A stretch of DNA of 64,000 nt from Hydrangea macrophylla (lineage: Eukaryota; Streptophyta; Magnoliopsida; Cornales; Hydrangeaceae): NCBI GenBank assembly GCA_033977485.1, contig CM066991.1, positions 131,149,999 to 131,213,998 on the forward strand, in the 5' to 3' direction. The notes beneath the pieces were generated by a model. That model was not told the origin of the DNA and searched no databases. It saw only the letters and a program-made list of their open reading frames with translations. Of the stretch, positions 35,576 through 48,179 are shown piece after piece (the first letter of the stretch is position 1; every line of letters begins with the position of its first letter). The translations under genes and the position numbers were made by a program.

Positions 35576-37439
35576 TTCAGACACGTATTTGTATATGCAT
35601 CTGCCGTTTGTGTTGGTTAGTGTTGTAGGAGGATTTTATGGAACATTCGGCTGCTCCATGTGGGTTTGTGAAAGAAACAGAAGTAAGATTAAAAGTCAGG
35701 TGCAATCTTGTTCCCCTCTCTCTCTCTCTCTCTCATGTGGGTTTCCATTATTACACCTTATTTGGATTCTAATCATTGAAATTGCTGTTACCTTTTTCAT
35801 TTTATTCGGGAATCTTTGGACTTTTTGTTCTAATACAAGATTACAGAAGCAACATGGTGGTAGAAAATGAAGAGCAAGAAATGGGTTTGATATGAAAATG
35901 GCTTAGGAAAAAAAAAAGAAAAGAAATTGCCGGAACCCCTGTGCCAAACAAGGCTTTAGTCTCCCCACCAATGGTGGGGGGAAAAAAATTTTCATGGCCC
36001 GACCCGGTGGTTACCCGGCCCGAACCTAGCCTGGTCACAAATAAACCCGACTCAGGCCCAACCTGAACCCGGCTCGGTCCGGCCCAAAACTGCCCAGACC
36101 CGAACCCGCCCAAGCCCGCCCATTTGCCAGGCCTAATTCCAAGCTTTGAATATGTACCAATAAAGCATAAAATTTAGAACTTTATACTAGAACTGAATGA
36201 ACCATTTTCTTTCTAACTCTGAAACCAAATTTAAACAATAATTTCAGAAGATAAGTGGGTCCAAAACAAAGGATGTATAAAGAAAACTATGATTCAATTC
36301 TGTGATCTCTAGGGTTCTTTTTGAGTTGTGGTTTTGAAGAGAGAAAAGAAAAAAAGGGAAGGAAACCAGTTACTCAGTTTTCTACTCCATGCTTAAATAA
36401 TTAGAACTCGTGAGAAAAGGAAGCGACTCACGAAATTGAAAACTATTTATTTTTCATCTTATTTTTATTTTGTTTTATTCCTTATTAATAAAACAAAGAA
36501 ATTTTCTCAGTATTCTTTTTTAACTTCTTGCACTAAATCCATCAACCAATCAGAGCCCCAGAGGAATAGAAAGAAGAAAAGCTAAAGCTAGGAATTTTGT
36601 TTCATGCATCATATGTCCAAACAACCCTACTGCAGAGATTCCAATCTTGAATTTAGCCAAAACACCACTGATAAACCAAGTGAAAACACTGGTCTTCCCT
36701 CTGTATTGTGAAATGCTTATTTGATGCCTTGATGGAGGCTTGTGGTTTTTTTCTTTTGGAAATACTGGTAAGAAAATGGAGTTAGAAAGAAGAAAAAGAA
36801 AAAAAGAAGCTTTCATTAAAAGCTTTCAGAGCAGGAGATTTGGTGAAAAATATACAAGTAGCTCTCACCTAATATATCTTTAAAAAAAAAAAAAAAAAGG
36901 GTTCTCACCTAATATGCCATTAGAAATTTGGTAGGAAAAGTCCATCATATTGGACTATTTGAGTTTAAAAGACAAGCTGTATTAACTTTGCTCCAAAGTC
37001 AATGATTACGAAACTTGATCAAATCAAATCTTTTATAAAATCTCTTAGTTATGTAAAATTTTCAAAATTTACTGTTAAAAAACCTTTTACTAAAATTTAA
37101 ATAAAAAAAAAAAAAAACAAACAAACAAACAAACAGAAAGAAAGAAAAAGTTGGACCTATGATCCAAAAAAGGCTATTTTATAGAACTTTTGACTAAAAT
37201 TACATTTAATTAAGAATGAGGGTATAAAAATTCTAAAAAGTGAAGATATAAATTCAGTATTGTTATTGCATAGCACAACAAAGAAAACATTAATTTTCTA
37301 ACAGCTAGGTTAGCATATTGGAGAGATATGTTATCAAAAATTTCGAACAGGGGGAGATTCTTGCAATATCTCATACATCGGGGAAGAAACTTTAATATAT
37401 AAAAATATCAGGAGAAGTCAATGTAATTTGCCTAATCTA
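34956..37439. other. Intergenic DNA, no gene
   Basis: It holds the Helitron end, a compound microsatellite at about 35516-35574 (CT, then AT, then AC runs) and a CT run near 35720. A GC-rich tract of CCCGAACC/CGGCCC words lies at about 35998-36135. That tract ends in GCCCATTTGCCAGGCCTA, a phrase I associate with plant DNA-transposon ends. No frame over 130 codons and no protein motif was seen. Confidence 0.6.
35082..35110 (+). mobile_element. Helitron 3' terminus
   Basis: A hairpin (CACGTGC, three-base loop, GCACGTG) is followed by a short spacer and CTAG, then host T at 35111. This is the canonical Helitron 3' end. The 5' TC end was not found and probably lies left of, or was destroyed by, the gag-only element. 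Confidence 0.55.
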
Positions 37440-37453
37440 AAAGTAGTCAATTG

Positions 37454-37682
37454 TTTTTTTTTTTTTTGATTTACATACCTGGAAGACACACGCCACACAC
37501 ACACCCACACACCCAATCCAAGTAGTAGGAACCCAAGAGATCGGCCCGACGGGAGCACAAGGGGCATTCTACAAAGAAAGGAGGAATTAAATTCCTCCAC
37601 TCACCCATCGGTGAGATTCGAACCCCTCCCCTCCCACAAGGAAAAAAGGAGGTGATACCATTGGACCACTAGGGTCCTTGGT
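37454..37682 (-). mobile_element. tRNA-derived SINE, 229 bp
   Basis: On the minus strand it opens with an A-box-like TAGTGGTCCAATGGTATC, followed ~35 bp on by the B box GGTTCGAATCTC. The 3' end is a run of A (T run at 37454-37467 on the plus strand). A perfect 14-bp duplication AAAGTAGTCAATTG flanks it at 37440-37453 and 37683-37696, the mark of LINE-driven insertion. The B box lies close to the A box, as in tRNA, but the fold is not that of a functional tRNA. Confidence 0.93.
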
Positions 37683-37696
37683 AAAGTAGTCAATTG

Positions 37697-38839
37697 TATA
37701 GTTAGACATTCCTACACTATTTTTCTTATATGCTACCATCCACATTACAACTAAAAGTATTATTTATTAACTTGCATTTGAGTGAACACATCATTGGAAC
37801 ACCATTTTAAGAGGTCCACTGCCAAATTATGGCAACACATCAATGATGCTATAGGCTACAGCCTATAGGGCATGCCGTTTTCTGCACCATTTGCTAAGGG
37901 CTCCTTTTGTAATGCTGTAGTTTCTCTCTCTCTCTCTTTTTTTTTCCTGAAAATGACAGTAGAAAGCGTGCTTAGTAATTGTTTTTGTTTTTCTTTTTCG
38001 GAGAACAAAATAAAAAGCGTGTTAGGAAATCGTTCGCCTCTCTGGTTTTTTTTTTTTTTTTTTTTTTTTTTCTTTCAGAAAGACAACGAGATTGAATTAT
38101 ATAAAACAAAAATCAAAAAAAAAAAAAAATGGATTTTCAAGTTTTAGTGATCCTTCTCATAAAATGAAAACAAAAAACTAATTTCTATTTTTTTTTTCAA
38201 AGAGTAATGCTAGGTGCACTTAAAAGGGACACCTAAATAATATACGCTGATGTGGATTTCCAAAATTATTCATTAGCTACCAAACAAAGTTCAAATTAAT
38301 TTTAAAACTGCCACGACATATCAGCATGTGGATAATTTAGGTGCACAAAACCCATATAATTAGCATTTTCCTTTCCAAAATATAAAATACACACACAAAA
38401 AAAAAAAAAAAAAAAAAAAAAAAAGAAAAGATAAAAGAAAAGCAAAGTTACCATTTCTTTTTCGCTATTTCAAATGTAGCCACTATCCAGAGAATAAGTT
38501 CTCACCAGTCCAGTTCATCTCATATCATATGCATATCGCTATATTAATTGCCACTATCTAGATAATAGTCGGACAGTTGAACAATGGAGACAAGAAAATG
38601 TAGGACAAAATAGAAGGAGACCAACTGTGCATTCAAATTGTACTTTAAACTTTATTGGTCAATATATATATATATATAAGGAAATCATGACTTTAAGACA
38701 CTAAAAAAACAAGCAGAAAACTAGTCCCTAAAAATCATGCCCAATGTCCAACACAAAAACAAGTTTTAGCAAAATGATCCAAACTACTAGAATTCACAAA
38801 AAAAAAAAAAAAAATACCCAAATTATTTCCATATTTTTT
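37697..38839. other. Intergenic DNA downstream of the STP gene
   Basis: It is AT-rich, with a long T run near 38046-38070 and A runs near 38117 and 38398-38424. The 3' UTR and polyadenylation signal of the STP gene should lie in the right part. No gene was seen. Confidence 0.6.
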
Positions 38840-41800
38840 TCAAGCAATTTCTAGACTCTTTGATCTATCATCATCCATGAATCTCTTCCAAACAGGGTGT
38901 TGCTTCCAAACCCTCTCAGTCATTTCATCGATAGGCACACCCTTAGTCTCCGGCAACAAGAACATCACAAACAACCCCATGATCACAATCCAAGCAGAGA
39001 AAAAGAAGAATATATACGCACGCATGTGACACAACATAGACAAAAATGCCTGTGCTATGAGGAATGTGAACAACATGTTGGAGCTAACCGCGAAAGCAAA
39101 GCCTGCGGTTCTTGTTTCCAGAGGGAACGTCTCACTTGGAATCAACCAACCCAGGGGTCCCCATGACCAAGCAAAGCCCATAACGAACAAACACACGAGA
39201 ATTACCACAAAAACCCCCAACCCTGTGCTAAGCGATGAGCCTGTAGTTTTCAAATGCCCAAGCAAAATCGCTCCAATTGTAGCCTGCATATTAATGTTTG
39301 CGATTATTATCAAATTGCAACAAGAAAAAGCTATAGAAAAGAGTTTAAGATAATAAAAATAATTTATCATTACTGTTTTCCTTTCCTTTCCCTTTTCTAA
39401 ATTTGAAGACGAAAAGGTGAGTGTAAGACTTTATTTGCTTCATATATTTAGTGTTGATTGAAAAGAACATAAAACACTGAGGAAAGAAAACACTTTTATA
39501 CATTTTTTTTAGGTACTCTTCGTTTTATTCTAAAGAGGTTATTGGTCCAGTATCATACACTTTGAAACAATCGAAAGAGGACCTAAGGAAGTTAAAAACA
39601 CTTTTCTTTATTTGGTTAATAAGGAAAACAATGAAGAAAATAGAAACAAAGTAAAATTAAAAACGCTGCGAATCACTATCCTTCCTCGATTTTTGTTCTT
39701 ATTGTATTTCAAAAACTAATCTCTAGTTTAATTAAGCATGGATGCAACGAAACACAAAAAGGAAAAATGAACACACTCTAGAAATTCATTTGTTCCTTTT
39801 TCTTTAAATCCGAAAATCAATGGGAGCCTTAGAGAAGAAAATCTGAAGGTACCTGTGTTACAAACATTTGGCAACAAGCTTGGAGAAGCAATACCCTCCT
39901 CCCAAACCTGTCCACACAATAGATTGAGACAAAAGTACTACCCACATTCACAATTCCAGTAATCACAGCCGATAGCAATGCTGCATCGTTCTTGAATCCG
40001 ACTGTTTGAAACAAAACTGGGGAGTAAAACATTATAGCATTAATCCCAGTGAACTGCTGAAAAACTTGTAAGCAAATGCCAATGACCAGCGGTGGCACGC
40101 TCGATCTTTTCATGAGCTTCTTGAATGGGTGTTTCACTAATTTAGCTTGCTCACAAGCCATTTTGATCTGCTCATATTCAGCATCTACATCATTTACACC
40201 CCTGATTTTTTTTAGAGCCGCTTTGCCCTTTTGGTCATGGCCTCTATCCACAAGGCTTGTGGGTGTTTCGGTGATGATCAATGAGCCCAAGAGTAGGAAA
40301 ATGGCAGGGACTGAGGCTAATCCAAGAGAGACCCTCCATCCATGTGGGTGCAATTTTGATGTGCCATAGTTCACAAGATTGGCTATGAATATCCCAATTG
40401 TTACAAAGAGTTGGAAGAGAATGTTGACAGCACCGCGGTGTTGAACCGGTGCAATTTCTGATAAGAACACTGGAACCGCCTGCAATTTTTATCATCAACA
40501 TTTAATTTGATCATTACTCGATATTTAGAAATATGTTTGGTTCATGAGTTTAGCTAGGAATAGACAAGAAATCTTTTTGTGTTTAACGCATGTGTGATGA
40601 ATAGAAAGGAAAAGAAAATAGTTTGAAACATAAAATCAAAATTGTAAATTTTTTTTTTTTTTTGAATACTTAGTTTATATGTTGGAGCATCTGTGCAACA
40701 TGTGTTTGTAAATGGAAGGGGTCTCTCAACTACTAAAATGACCCCCAAATCACCAATAATTCCACTCCAATAGGGGTTGTAAAATACAACCCCATGCCAT
40801 TGCGTCGTAAATTTAAAATACAATATTTTTGTTTTGTTAATCAAAACTGCGAAAAAATAAGAAGAAAGCCTAAATAGTATATGAAAACTGAATAAAATTT
40901 TGCATTATCTTGAATTCTTAGTACATTTTAAAAAATACATTTTTTAAAATTATCTAAGCATGGAAGAGAACAATATCTGTATTTCTTCTTTCTTTTTCGT
41001 TCATCTCTAAATCTAAAAAATTAAACGAAGCCTATAGCATAACCAATCCAACTTTTTTTTTTTTTATATACAATCTTCATAATTAAATAGAGATGTACTA
41101 AAAAAATTCTCGTAAGTTTAACCCTACCTCATTACCAATTAGTTTCTTTTTTCTTTTTCTTTTTTTTTTTTCATTTAAACATTGGAGAGACAGTTGGAAA
41201 ATTATGTATTTCTAAATTTCCTTCCTTTTTTCATTTTTCTTCTCTAAGTCTGTAAACCAAACGAAGCCTAACGCACAACCAATGACAATTTTCTAACACT
41301 ATCTTAGTAAATAGAAACGTAATAACAACACTCTCATTAGTTTAGCACTATCTCATTGCCAATTAATTACTATTTGTATATCCGATTTTTCTTTTTCTTT
41401 TTCTTTTTCCTTTATAATCTCTCTTCTCTAAATGTGCAAATCAAACCAACCTATAAAAGCAAAACCGATTCAATTTTCTAAAACGACGATATTCATAAAT
41501 ATAGAGAGAAAAAAACTAGTTTCTCATAAAATTTAGTCATACCTCATTGCCAAATCCAACTCCAATTCCAAATAGAATTCTCCCAAGAATTAACATCCAT
41601 ATATATTCACCTCCAGCACTCAATCCAGCCCCTCCCAAAAAAAAGATTGATGCTATTATAATTGTGGGCTTGCGACCCAATTTAGTGCAACACTTTGATG
41701 CTCCAAAACTTGCAATTAGAGCAGCTAGATATAGAGAGGATGTGAAAAGTTGTAGATATTGATCATCATATTTGCAATAATTATTTTCTTTGGCATGAAG

Positions 41801-42457
41801 TTTCCTTTCATGAACCTTTGGAAAAAATTTGATCAAGAAATCATCCATGGCTGTCACTCCACCTACAACCAACAAAATAAAAATAAATAAATAAAATTCA
41901 TGGTCAGCCTATATAATACTATATCTGCAAGTCTATCTTGTGGGCCCGTTTGACAAAACTTCTGCTTTTGCGATCAATTAGAAACAAAATAAATAAATAA
42001 ATATTGTTAGTGGCCAAAAGTTTCCAAGGCCAATTGCAAATTTTTACTACTGGCTGATTTTTATATGTAGAAATTGTATCACAGAATAATAGTCAGTAAA
42101 CTAATAAAAAGTGAAGAATAGAACATGAAAACAAGAGTGAAATTAGTTAAGATAACACCTTTTTTTTTTTTTTTAGGATACTCAAATTTTTTATGAATCG
42201 GAAGAATCGGACGATCCAAACCGATTCAATGCAATTTTTGATTCATAGACACAAATCAAATTGTTGGGGGGTATGAGAATCGAATCGTGAATCAAACGAT
42301 TCAAACAACCATATAAATTGGAATTATAATAGCACATACCAGAGATACCAATATCATAGCCAAACATGAGACCTCCAAAGGCTGCAATAATCCAACATGC
42401 CATAACATAAACTGTGACTTTGGATTTGAAGGGGACATTCTTGTCTATGGTTGTCAT
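38840..42457 (-). CDS. Monosaccharide/H+ symporter, STP6/STP8-like (complete, 4 exons)
   Basis: The exons are 42457-42340, 41862-41543, 40479-39853 and 39283-38840. All three introns (477, 1063 and 569 bp) have GT/AG borders and the phases fit, giving 502 residues, the usual STP length. The protein is a 12-helix major-facilitator sugar carrier of the plasma membrane that imports hexoses with protons. Marks are GGLMFGYDIGISG across exons 1 and 2, LGRKPT, AVPVFLSEIAP opening exon 3, [14 protein letters not shown] (sugar site), DRFGRR, the family phrase [20 protein letters not shown], and PETKG near the C terminus. The first in-frame ATG is 42457 (MTTIDKNVPF); codons upstream lack an ATG. A GA repeat lies in the leader. 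STP8 or STP6 is the closest match from memory; which sugar it carries is not shown. A related STP gene lies 16 kb away on the same strand. Confidence 0.93.
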
Positions 42458-42520
42458 CTTTTGCTTCTCCAATAGCCCTCGTAGTGAAGGACTTGAAATT
42501 AACAAAAAACTTTCTCACAC

Positions 42521-42591
<71 letters not shown>
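42521..42591. repeat. (GA)n microsatellite in the STP leader
   Basis: About 70 bp of GA repeat, broken by one CAGA unit, lies 60-130 bp upstream of the STP start codon. On the transcribed strand it is a CT run. Its position suggests it is in the 5' UTR or core promoter; CT-rich leaders are common in plant genes. Confidence 0.85.
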
Positions 42592-42593
<2 letters not shown>

Positions 42594-43813
42594 TGTAATG
42601 GTTCTTTTGCTCTTGCTCTTTTCACCTAGTACGTTATGGGATGAGAATATTTGTAAAAAGATATGTGGGGGCCGGTATTTGTAGAGATAGTTTTATCAAT
42701 TTCGGATATCTTTTAGTCTTTAATTTATACCACATAGCGAATATATTGGTTGATAATATCCTTTTCGTATTAGTATTGTCTAAATATGGCTTATCAAAAA
42801 AAGTAGTCTAAATATGGTAGTTTGTGTTTCGAATATAGCATTGTCCAATGAGAGTTCATGATTTTATCCTTTTATCCATCTATATATATTTGTGGATTAT
42901 GTTAATTGAGTATTTTTCTAAATATTGGGAGATAAAAAGTTCTTAAACAAAATTTGGTAGCACCCTCAATCAAGGAAAAACCCATATAGGATTTAACTCC
43001 GATCCAGTACATGTATTTTGGTAATAAACGTGCTAATTTATAATTATTGTTTAGATCAATGAAATCTCATAAAAACTCTATTAAAGTAGCTTTAAGTGTC
43101 ATTGGGATTGGTTTGACCGTTTTCGTAATCAGGATAAAATATGAACTTTTATATTATTCAGAAGTAGAAGTCTTAATCATAATAACACTATAAGAATTAA
43201 GAAAAAGTCATTAAAAACCTAATATGCTTCTTGAATCATGTTCGGACACATCTAGACATGTTTAAGTCAAAACGAGTTTTTGAGGATCTAAAGTGCTTTC
43301 TAGAAAATTAATTTAAAATATACTAATATGTGCCTATATAAATTTTAGGTTTCAGAAGCAAAACTTGCGTTTGGAAAGTGATTCCAAACAGCCCCTTGGA
43401 GGGAAAGATGTCCTTGTCAGCAGTGCTACAAGAAATATATCACTGTTTTAGAAGATGCTGAACATGGCTTCATGTATTTAATTTCTTGAAATCATGGATA
43501 AGTTATTGAGAAATAAATTTTCTGTTTTGAGTATTAATGGTAGTATTGATTGTAATTTTTTAATTCCTTTTGAGCAGAGGTGTGTAGTAAAGTTAAATTT
43601 GTTAATTTTCCAAAATTTTAATTGCCGTTTTCATAAAGACATTGATTGCAAATTTATAATTCCTTTTAAAAAAACATGTTTCAAAATCATTCACAAAAAA
43701 ATTTGATAAAATATATCTTTACCATTTTTAGTTGCAGATATTGATTAAGCTTTTTTTTTTTTCCCTTCCAAATCAATCACAAAAAGTAGTTTATATATAT
43801 ATATATATATATA
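42592..43813. other. Upstream region of the STP gene, no gene
   Basis: It should hold the STP promoter. No clear TATA box at a convincing distance was found. Short AT-rich frames only. Confidence 0.5.
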
Positions 43814-45596
43814 CTAGTAATAACCCGTGCCCGTGGGCACAAAGCAAAAAAAAAAAAGAAGAAGAAGAAGAAGAAGAAGAAAAAAAAAGGGAAAAAAAAT
43901 GCAATACTTTAAAATTTTCAAATCTTTTGCGTAAAATTGTACAGGTCATTCAAACCCACATGCTAATTAGTACTAACCCGTGCCCGTGGGCACGAAGCGG
44001 GAAAAAAAAATTCAATACTTTAAAAGATCTGAGATATAGTTGCAATTTTAAGTGAAGAAGACATTGGTTCCAATATTAAATATATCATTAACTCAATTTA
44101 GTTAAATATATTTAGTCCAACATTGGATGAATAGTTTAAGTAATATTAATAGAAAAATTTAGTGGAAAATCCCATTCTACCAACGTTTGTTGTAATAGAC
44201 CCACCATTTGGTACTTCCCAATGATAGACCCTATAATTGTAAATGTTGTTAGAGATTAGTCCAAATTTTCCTATTATAGAATTATTAGATGTCTTTTCTA
44301 CCCCTAACCTATATATATACATATATACATATATTAATTCAGATTTAATGATTGAATCAGTTACCAAATCTGACCAAATCTTATCAAATTCCAATTGATA
44401 TTGGTTGCAATATATATAGAAATTTTATCCTAATATTTTAGGATATTACTTTACACAACGGTTACAAACGAATTTTATCATTTCTAATTCAGTGTATTGC
44501 ATATTCAATCTAGATATCACATCATAAACGAGTCTTTCTGCGGGTATTGAATTTTACACTGCAAACAGATCATTTTTATACTGTAACTGGTTTATTAGTG
44601 TGAAATTTTACACTGCAACTGGTTTATTAGGGAAATTTTACACTGCAAAATTTCACTGCTTTCATTAAACCGGATTTTGACTTGCCATATATACACATTA
44701 ATTCTGGTAGTAATGATAGCATTTTGACTTGTCAATATCTCATTTTGTATTAATATCCCATAATTATAGTGCTTTCCGTTTTTGTGTTTGTGCCATAAAT
44801 CACATAGCCTTTGAACCAAGAACATGAGTGTTAATATTCACACTACAACCTTTGAATTGTGGAGTTGTTTTTGGAACAAACTAATTAGCATTACGTTGGA
44901 ATGGAGATTCAATTAGCAGTTGACTCTTTTTAATTTGGTAAGCAGTCATCATTCAAATAATAAATTATAGTACATACTAGCAGTATACAATTTCGCACGA
45001 CAATATAGGAATCAAGAACATGAGTGTTAAATTTCACACTAGAATGAACATGAGCGTTCAATTTCACACTAGAATAATTAAACAAAGCCACACCCAGATT
45101 CAAACAACTAGCCTCCAAAGCCACGCCCAGATCCAAACAACTTCCAAAACACAATTAAATTGACTCAACTAAACACCCCCTCCAAAGACTCAAAAAAGCA
45201 CCCACTGAAACACCCCAAATTAAATACTGCTCCAATACAACTAAAATAGAAGACAAAAAACAAAAAGTCAGCAAACACCAATGAAAAGGCAAAATTGAAA
45301 AGCAAAGCAACATCACGAAGACAACGACTTCTCCCGCAAACCCGCGCGTGACAACAAGCTCGATCCCAAATGCAACACCCAAAAACAATGACCACCTCGC
45401 CGGAGAAGACCATCGCAAGCTTTTTCTCGTTGAATGGAGTCTCGGGTTCATCCACATCACGAAGACAACGACCTCTCCCGCAAATCCGAGCGTGACAACA
45501 AGCGCGATCCCAACTGCAACACTCAAAATAATCACCACCTCGCTGGAGAAGACCATCACAAGCTTTTTTCTCATTGAATGGAGTCTCCGATTCATC

Positions 45597-45650
<54 letters not shown>

Positions 45651-46831
45651 GGAAATCTTATATATATACATATATATAAATTTAGTGTTTAAAATTTGAA
45701 ACCCCTTGATTTTGGGTGTTTCCAGATTAGATAAAGAGTTTGAAAAGGAATGACTCATTGATGGGCTTTAGGGGTAGTTTGGTCACTAAATAAAAATGTG
45801 GACCTATCACCAAAATGTTGTTAGAGTTGAACCTATTATAACAAAGTTAGACTAAATAGGACATTATACTAATTAACTCATATTAATATTTGTTCGTAGA
45901 GACTTCCTCAGTGCCCGAGGGCACGAAGTGAAAACCATTAAAAAAAAAAAACAAAAAAAACAAAAAAACAAAGGCTTTTTCTAAGCTTTTGGAAGAAATA
46001 GAAAAGGAAAGCAAAATTTTTGTGATTATTTATAATTAGCCCATATTTGGGAATCAGCATTACTCATTTACAAATGACCTATAAAAGGGGTGGAACTAAT
46101 CAAACTGCTAGCAAAATTTACAACCATAGTGCTGGAAAAACCCATTTTTCTAGATAGACAATAGAATATAACAAATACGCTTCCTAGATTTAAAAAAAAG
46201 TGCAAGTGAGAATACATTTCTTGAGACTTGAATTATGAAATCCATTGTTAAAACCACTTCCTAAACTTCAACTTTATGTGATTTTTCACTCATATTATAT
46301 CAGTTTGATTAGTTTTATGAAAGTAATTTGATCAGAGTCAAGGAAAGGAAAAAAGAAAAACCTATAAAAAAAAAATAAATTCTATGAATATATGTATGAT
46401 ATGGGAAGTTTATATTCCAATATTTCTATTTTGAAAAAATCAGTCCACTGATTTAGTTTATCTCCCAAGATTTGTGTTTTGTATTTACTATTAGATATGT
46501 ATATATTTAAATTCAAATTAATTTAGGGAATTCCTTTTTTGCTATAAAAAAAAAACAGTCTAATGATTTAGTTTTACCCAAGATTTGTGTTTTGTATTTA
46601 CTGAAGTTGACAATTTGAATATTGACATGTATTTATTCAAATTCAAATTAATTTAGAGAATTCTTTTTTAATTTAGAGTTTTAATAGGATACAATGCAAT
46701 ATTTAATGGGATTAACTATTTTTGGTGGACAATCAATCCGACGGTCTGAAATATCTAAACTTGTCTCAATAGTCAAGATTAAAAGTTGCTAACTTGAAAG
46801 GGACCCACACCGCTCTATCTTATTATATAGA
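43814..46831 (-). mobile_element. Non-autonomous Helitron with two adjacent 3' ends
   Basis: Read on the minus strand it starts TCTATATAATAAGATAGAGC at 46831, after host A. It ends with the hairpin GTGCCCACGGGCAC, nine bases and CTAG at 43814, before host T. A second, near-identical end (same hairpin and spacer, CTAA then T) lies at 43967. A third, worn hairpin (GTGCCCTCGGGCAC) lies near 45917. No Rep/helicase coding was found, so it is non-autonomous. It carries an unidentified ~440-bp open segment. Part of the interior is AT-rich with GAA and AT simple repeats. Confidence 0.7.
45155..45595 (-). other. Open segment in the Helitron with a ~145-bp tandem duplication (possible captured gene piece)
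   Basis: A 146-codon frame starts at ATG 45595. It reads into hydrophobic stretches (VVIILSVAVGIALVVTLGFAG) and includes two ~145-bp near-copies, each with MN(R/P)RLHS and F(S/G)EVV-like words; base composition is higher in GC than the surroundings. The second copy shifts frame relative to the first. Helitrons often capture exon pieces, which this may be, but I do not recognise the source. An (AG)n run (45602-45648) directly precedes the ATG. Confidence 0.35.
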
Positions 46832-48139
46832 TATATATATTCATTTATAGAAACCTACGATTGGTCCCTCGATATGGATTTAATATTGATTTGGTCCATC
46901 CGATTTTGTAGGAACTGAAATTTATCCATCATATTACCAAATCTTAGGATTTAGTCCTTTTCCCCAAATCTGCAAGTAATTTCTGGACGTATATACTCTT
47001 GATGTATATTTTAAGTTAATTTTTAATAAGCATGTTTTGTTATATTTAGATAATGTAACTGCAACATAAATTTAGGAGTTATGGATTTGTGGAGTTATGA
47101 TTTGTAAAATCATGGAGTTACCTAATTTGTTATCTCCTAATTTAATTAAAATTCTTTGAAAAGAAGGAATCGTGTACATGTCAATAAAAAAGGTGAGAAA
47201 TTTCTCGCTTCGTCAGTTTTATATTTGAAAATTTCTCAATCAAATAGTGAGAAATTTCTCACCTTTTACAAATCTTAACAATTATAAAGCAAAGTGTGAG
47301 AAATTTCTCACTTTGACTGTAAAAGAAGTTTCTCAATTTTATGATTTTCATATTCATAGCCTGAGTACAAGGATCGTGTGCATCATCAAATCATGGATTT
47401 TTACGTATCATATCGATTTGTTGAGTTCTCAGTAAAGATGAGTATTTCTCATTTTTTTTAATGTGAAAAATATTATGATAAAGTGAGAAATTTATATAAC
47501 AGAATGTGAGAAATTCTTACTAAAGATCAAACGAAATTCATTTAATAGAATGTGAGCAATTCATACATACAACAAAAATTTCACGCTTTATTCACAGAAA
47601 TACTAAAAGTGAAAAGTACCCCTTGTTAACCCAAGTATAGGCATACAATCATAGAGTATTTGGTGAGAAATTTCTCGCCTTTTTTGTAGGTTCATTTTCA
47701 AAAAGAATTTTCTCACCTTTTTTTTGTAAAAAGTTGTACAAAAACAGATTTTTTGAAATATTAAGAAAAAAATTACAATCGATGGGAAGAAGGAAAAAAA
47801 GTGAAAAAAAAGGTGATGCCATATCCCCAATTGAGACCTAAATATCACCAACTTCTTCGTCTTCTTTTTCTCTCGTTGCTCTCTGCTTCATTAGAGAAGT
47901 GACGCCACTTCCGTTCGCTGCTACCTCGTGCAAGTATGTACTTTCCTTCTTCTTTTCTTCATTTTCTGTTTCGTCGTTCTTTTGCTTCTTCGTTGTCTTT
48001 TTTTTTTTTAAACAAATCCAAACCCACATGACCCAACTTATATTATGTCAAATACTATAAGAAGAAGAATAAGAAGAACACTCAGTAGTAAATCAGAGTC
48101 CTATCAGAGATGTACCACTATGGCCGGAGTGGAATAGAG

Positions 48140-48179
<40 letters not shown>

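Noticed and set aside
37590..37682. tRNA gene
   Set aside because: A and B boxes are present but belong to a SINE with an A tail and target duplication; no cloverleaf with a proper acceptor stem.
42458..42505. N-terminal extension of the STP protein
   Set aside because: The upstream codons are open but begin with TTG, not ATG. The first ATG at 42457 gives the normal family length.
45165..45455. Second minus-strand frame with Cys-rich text
   Set aside because: It is the neighbouring frame of the duplicated segment and was treated as a shadow.
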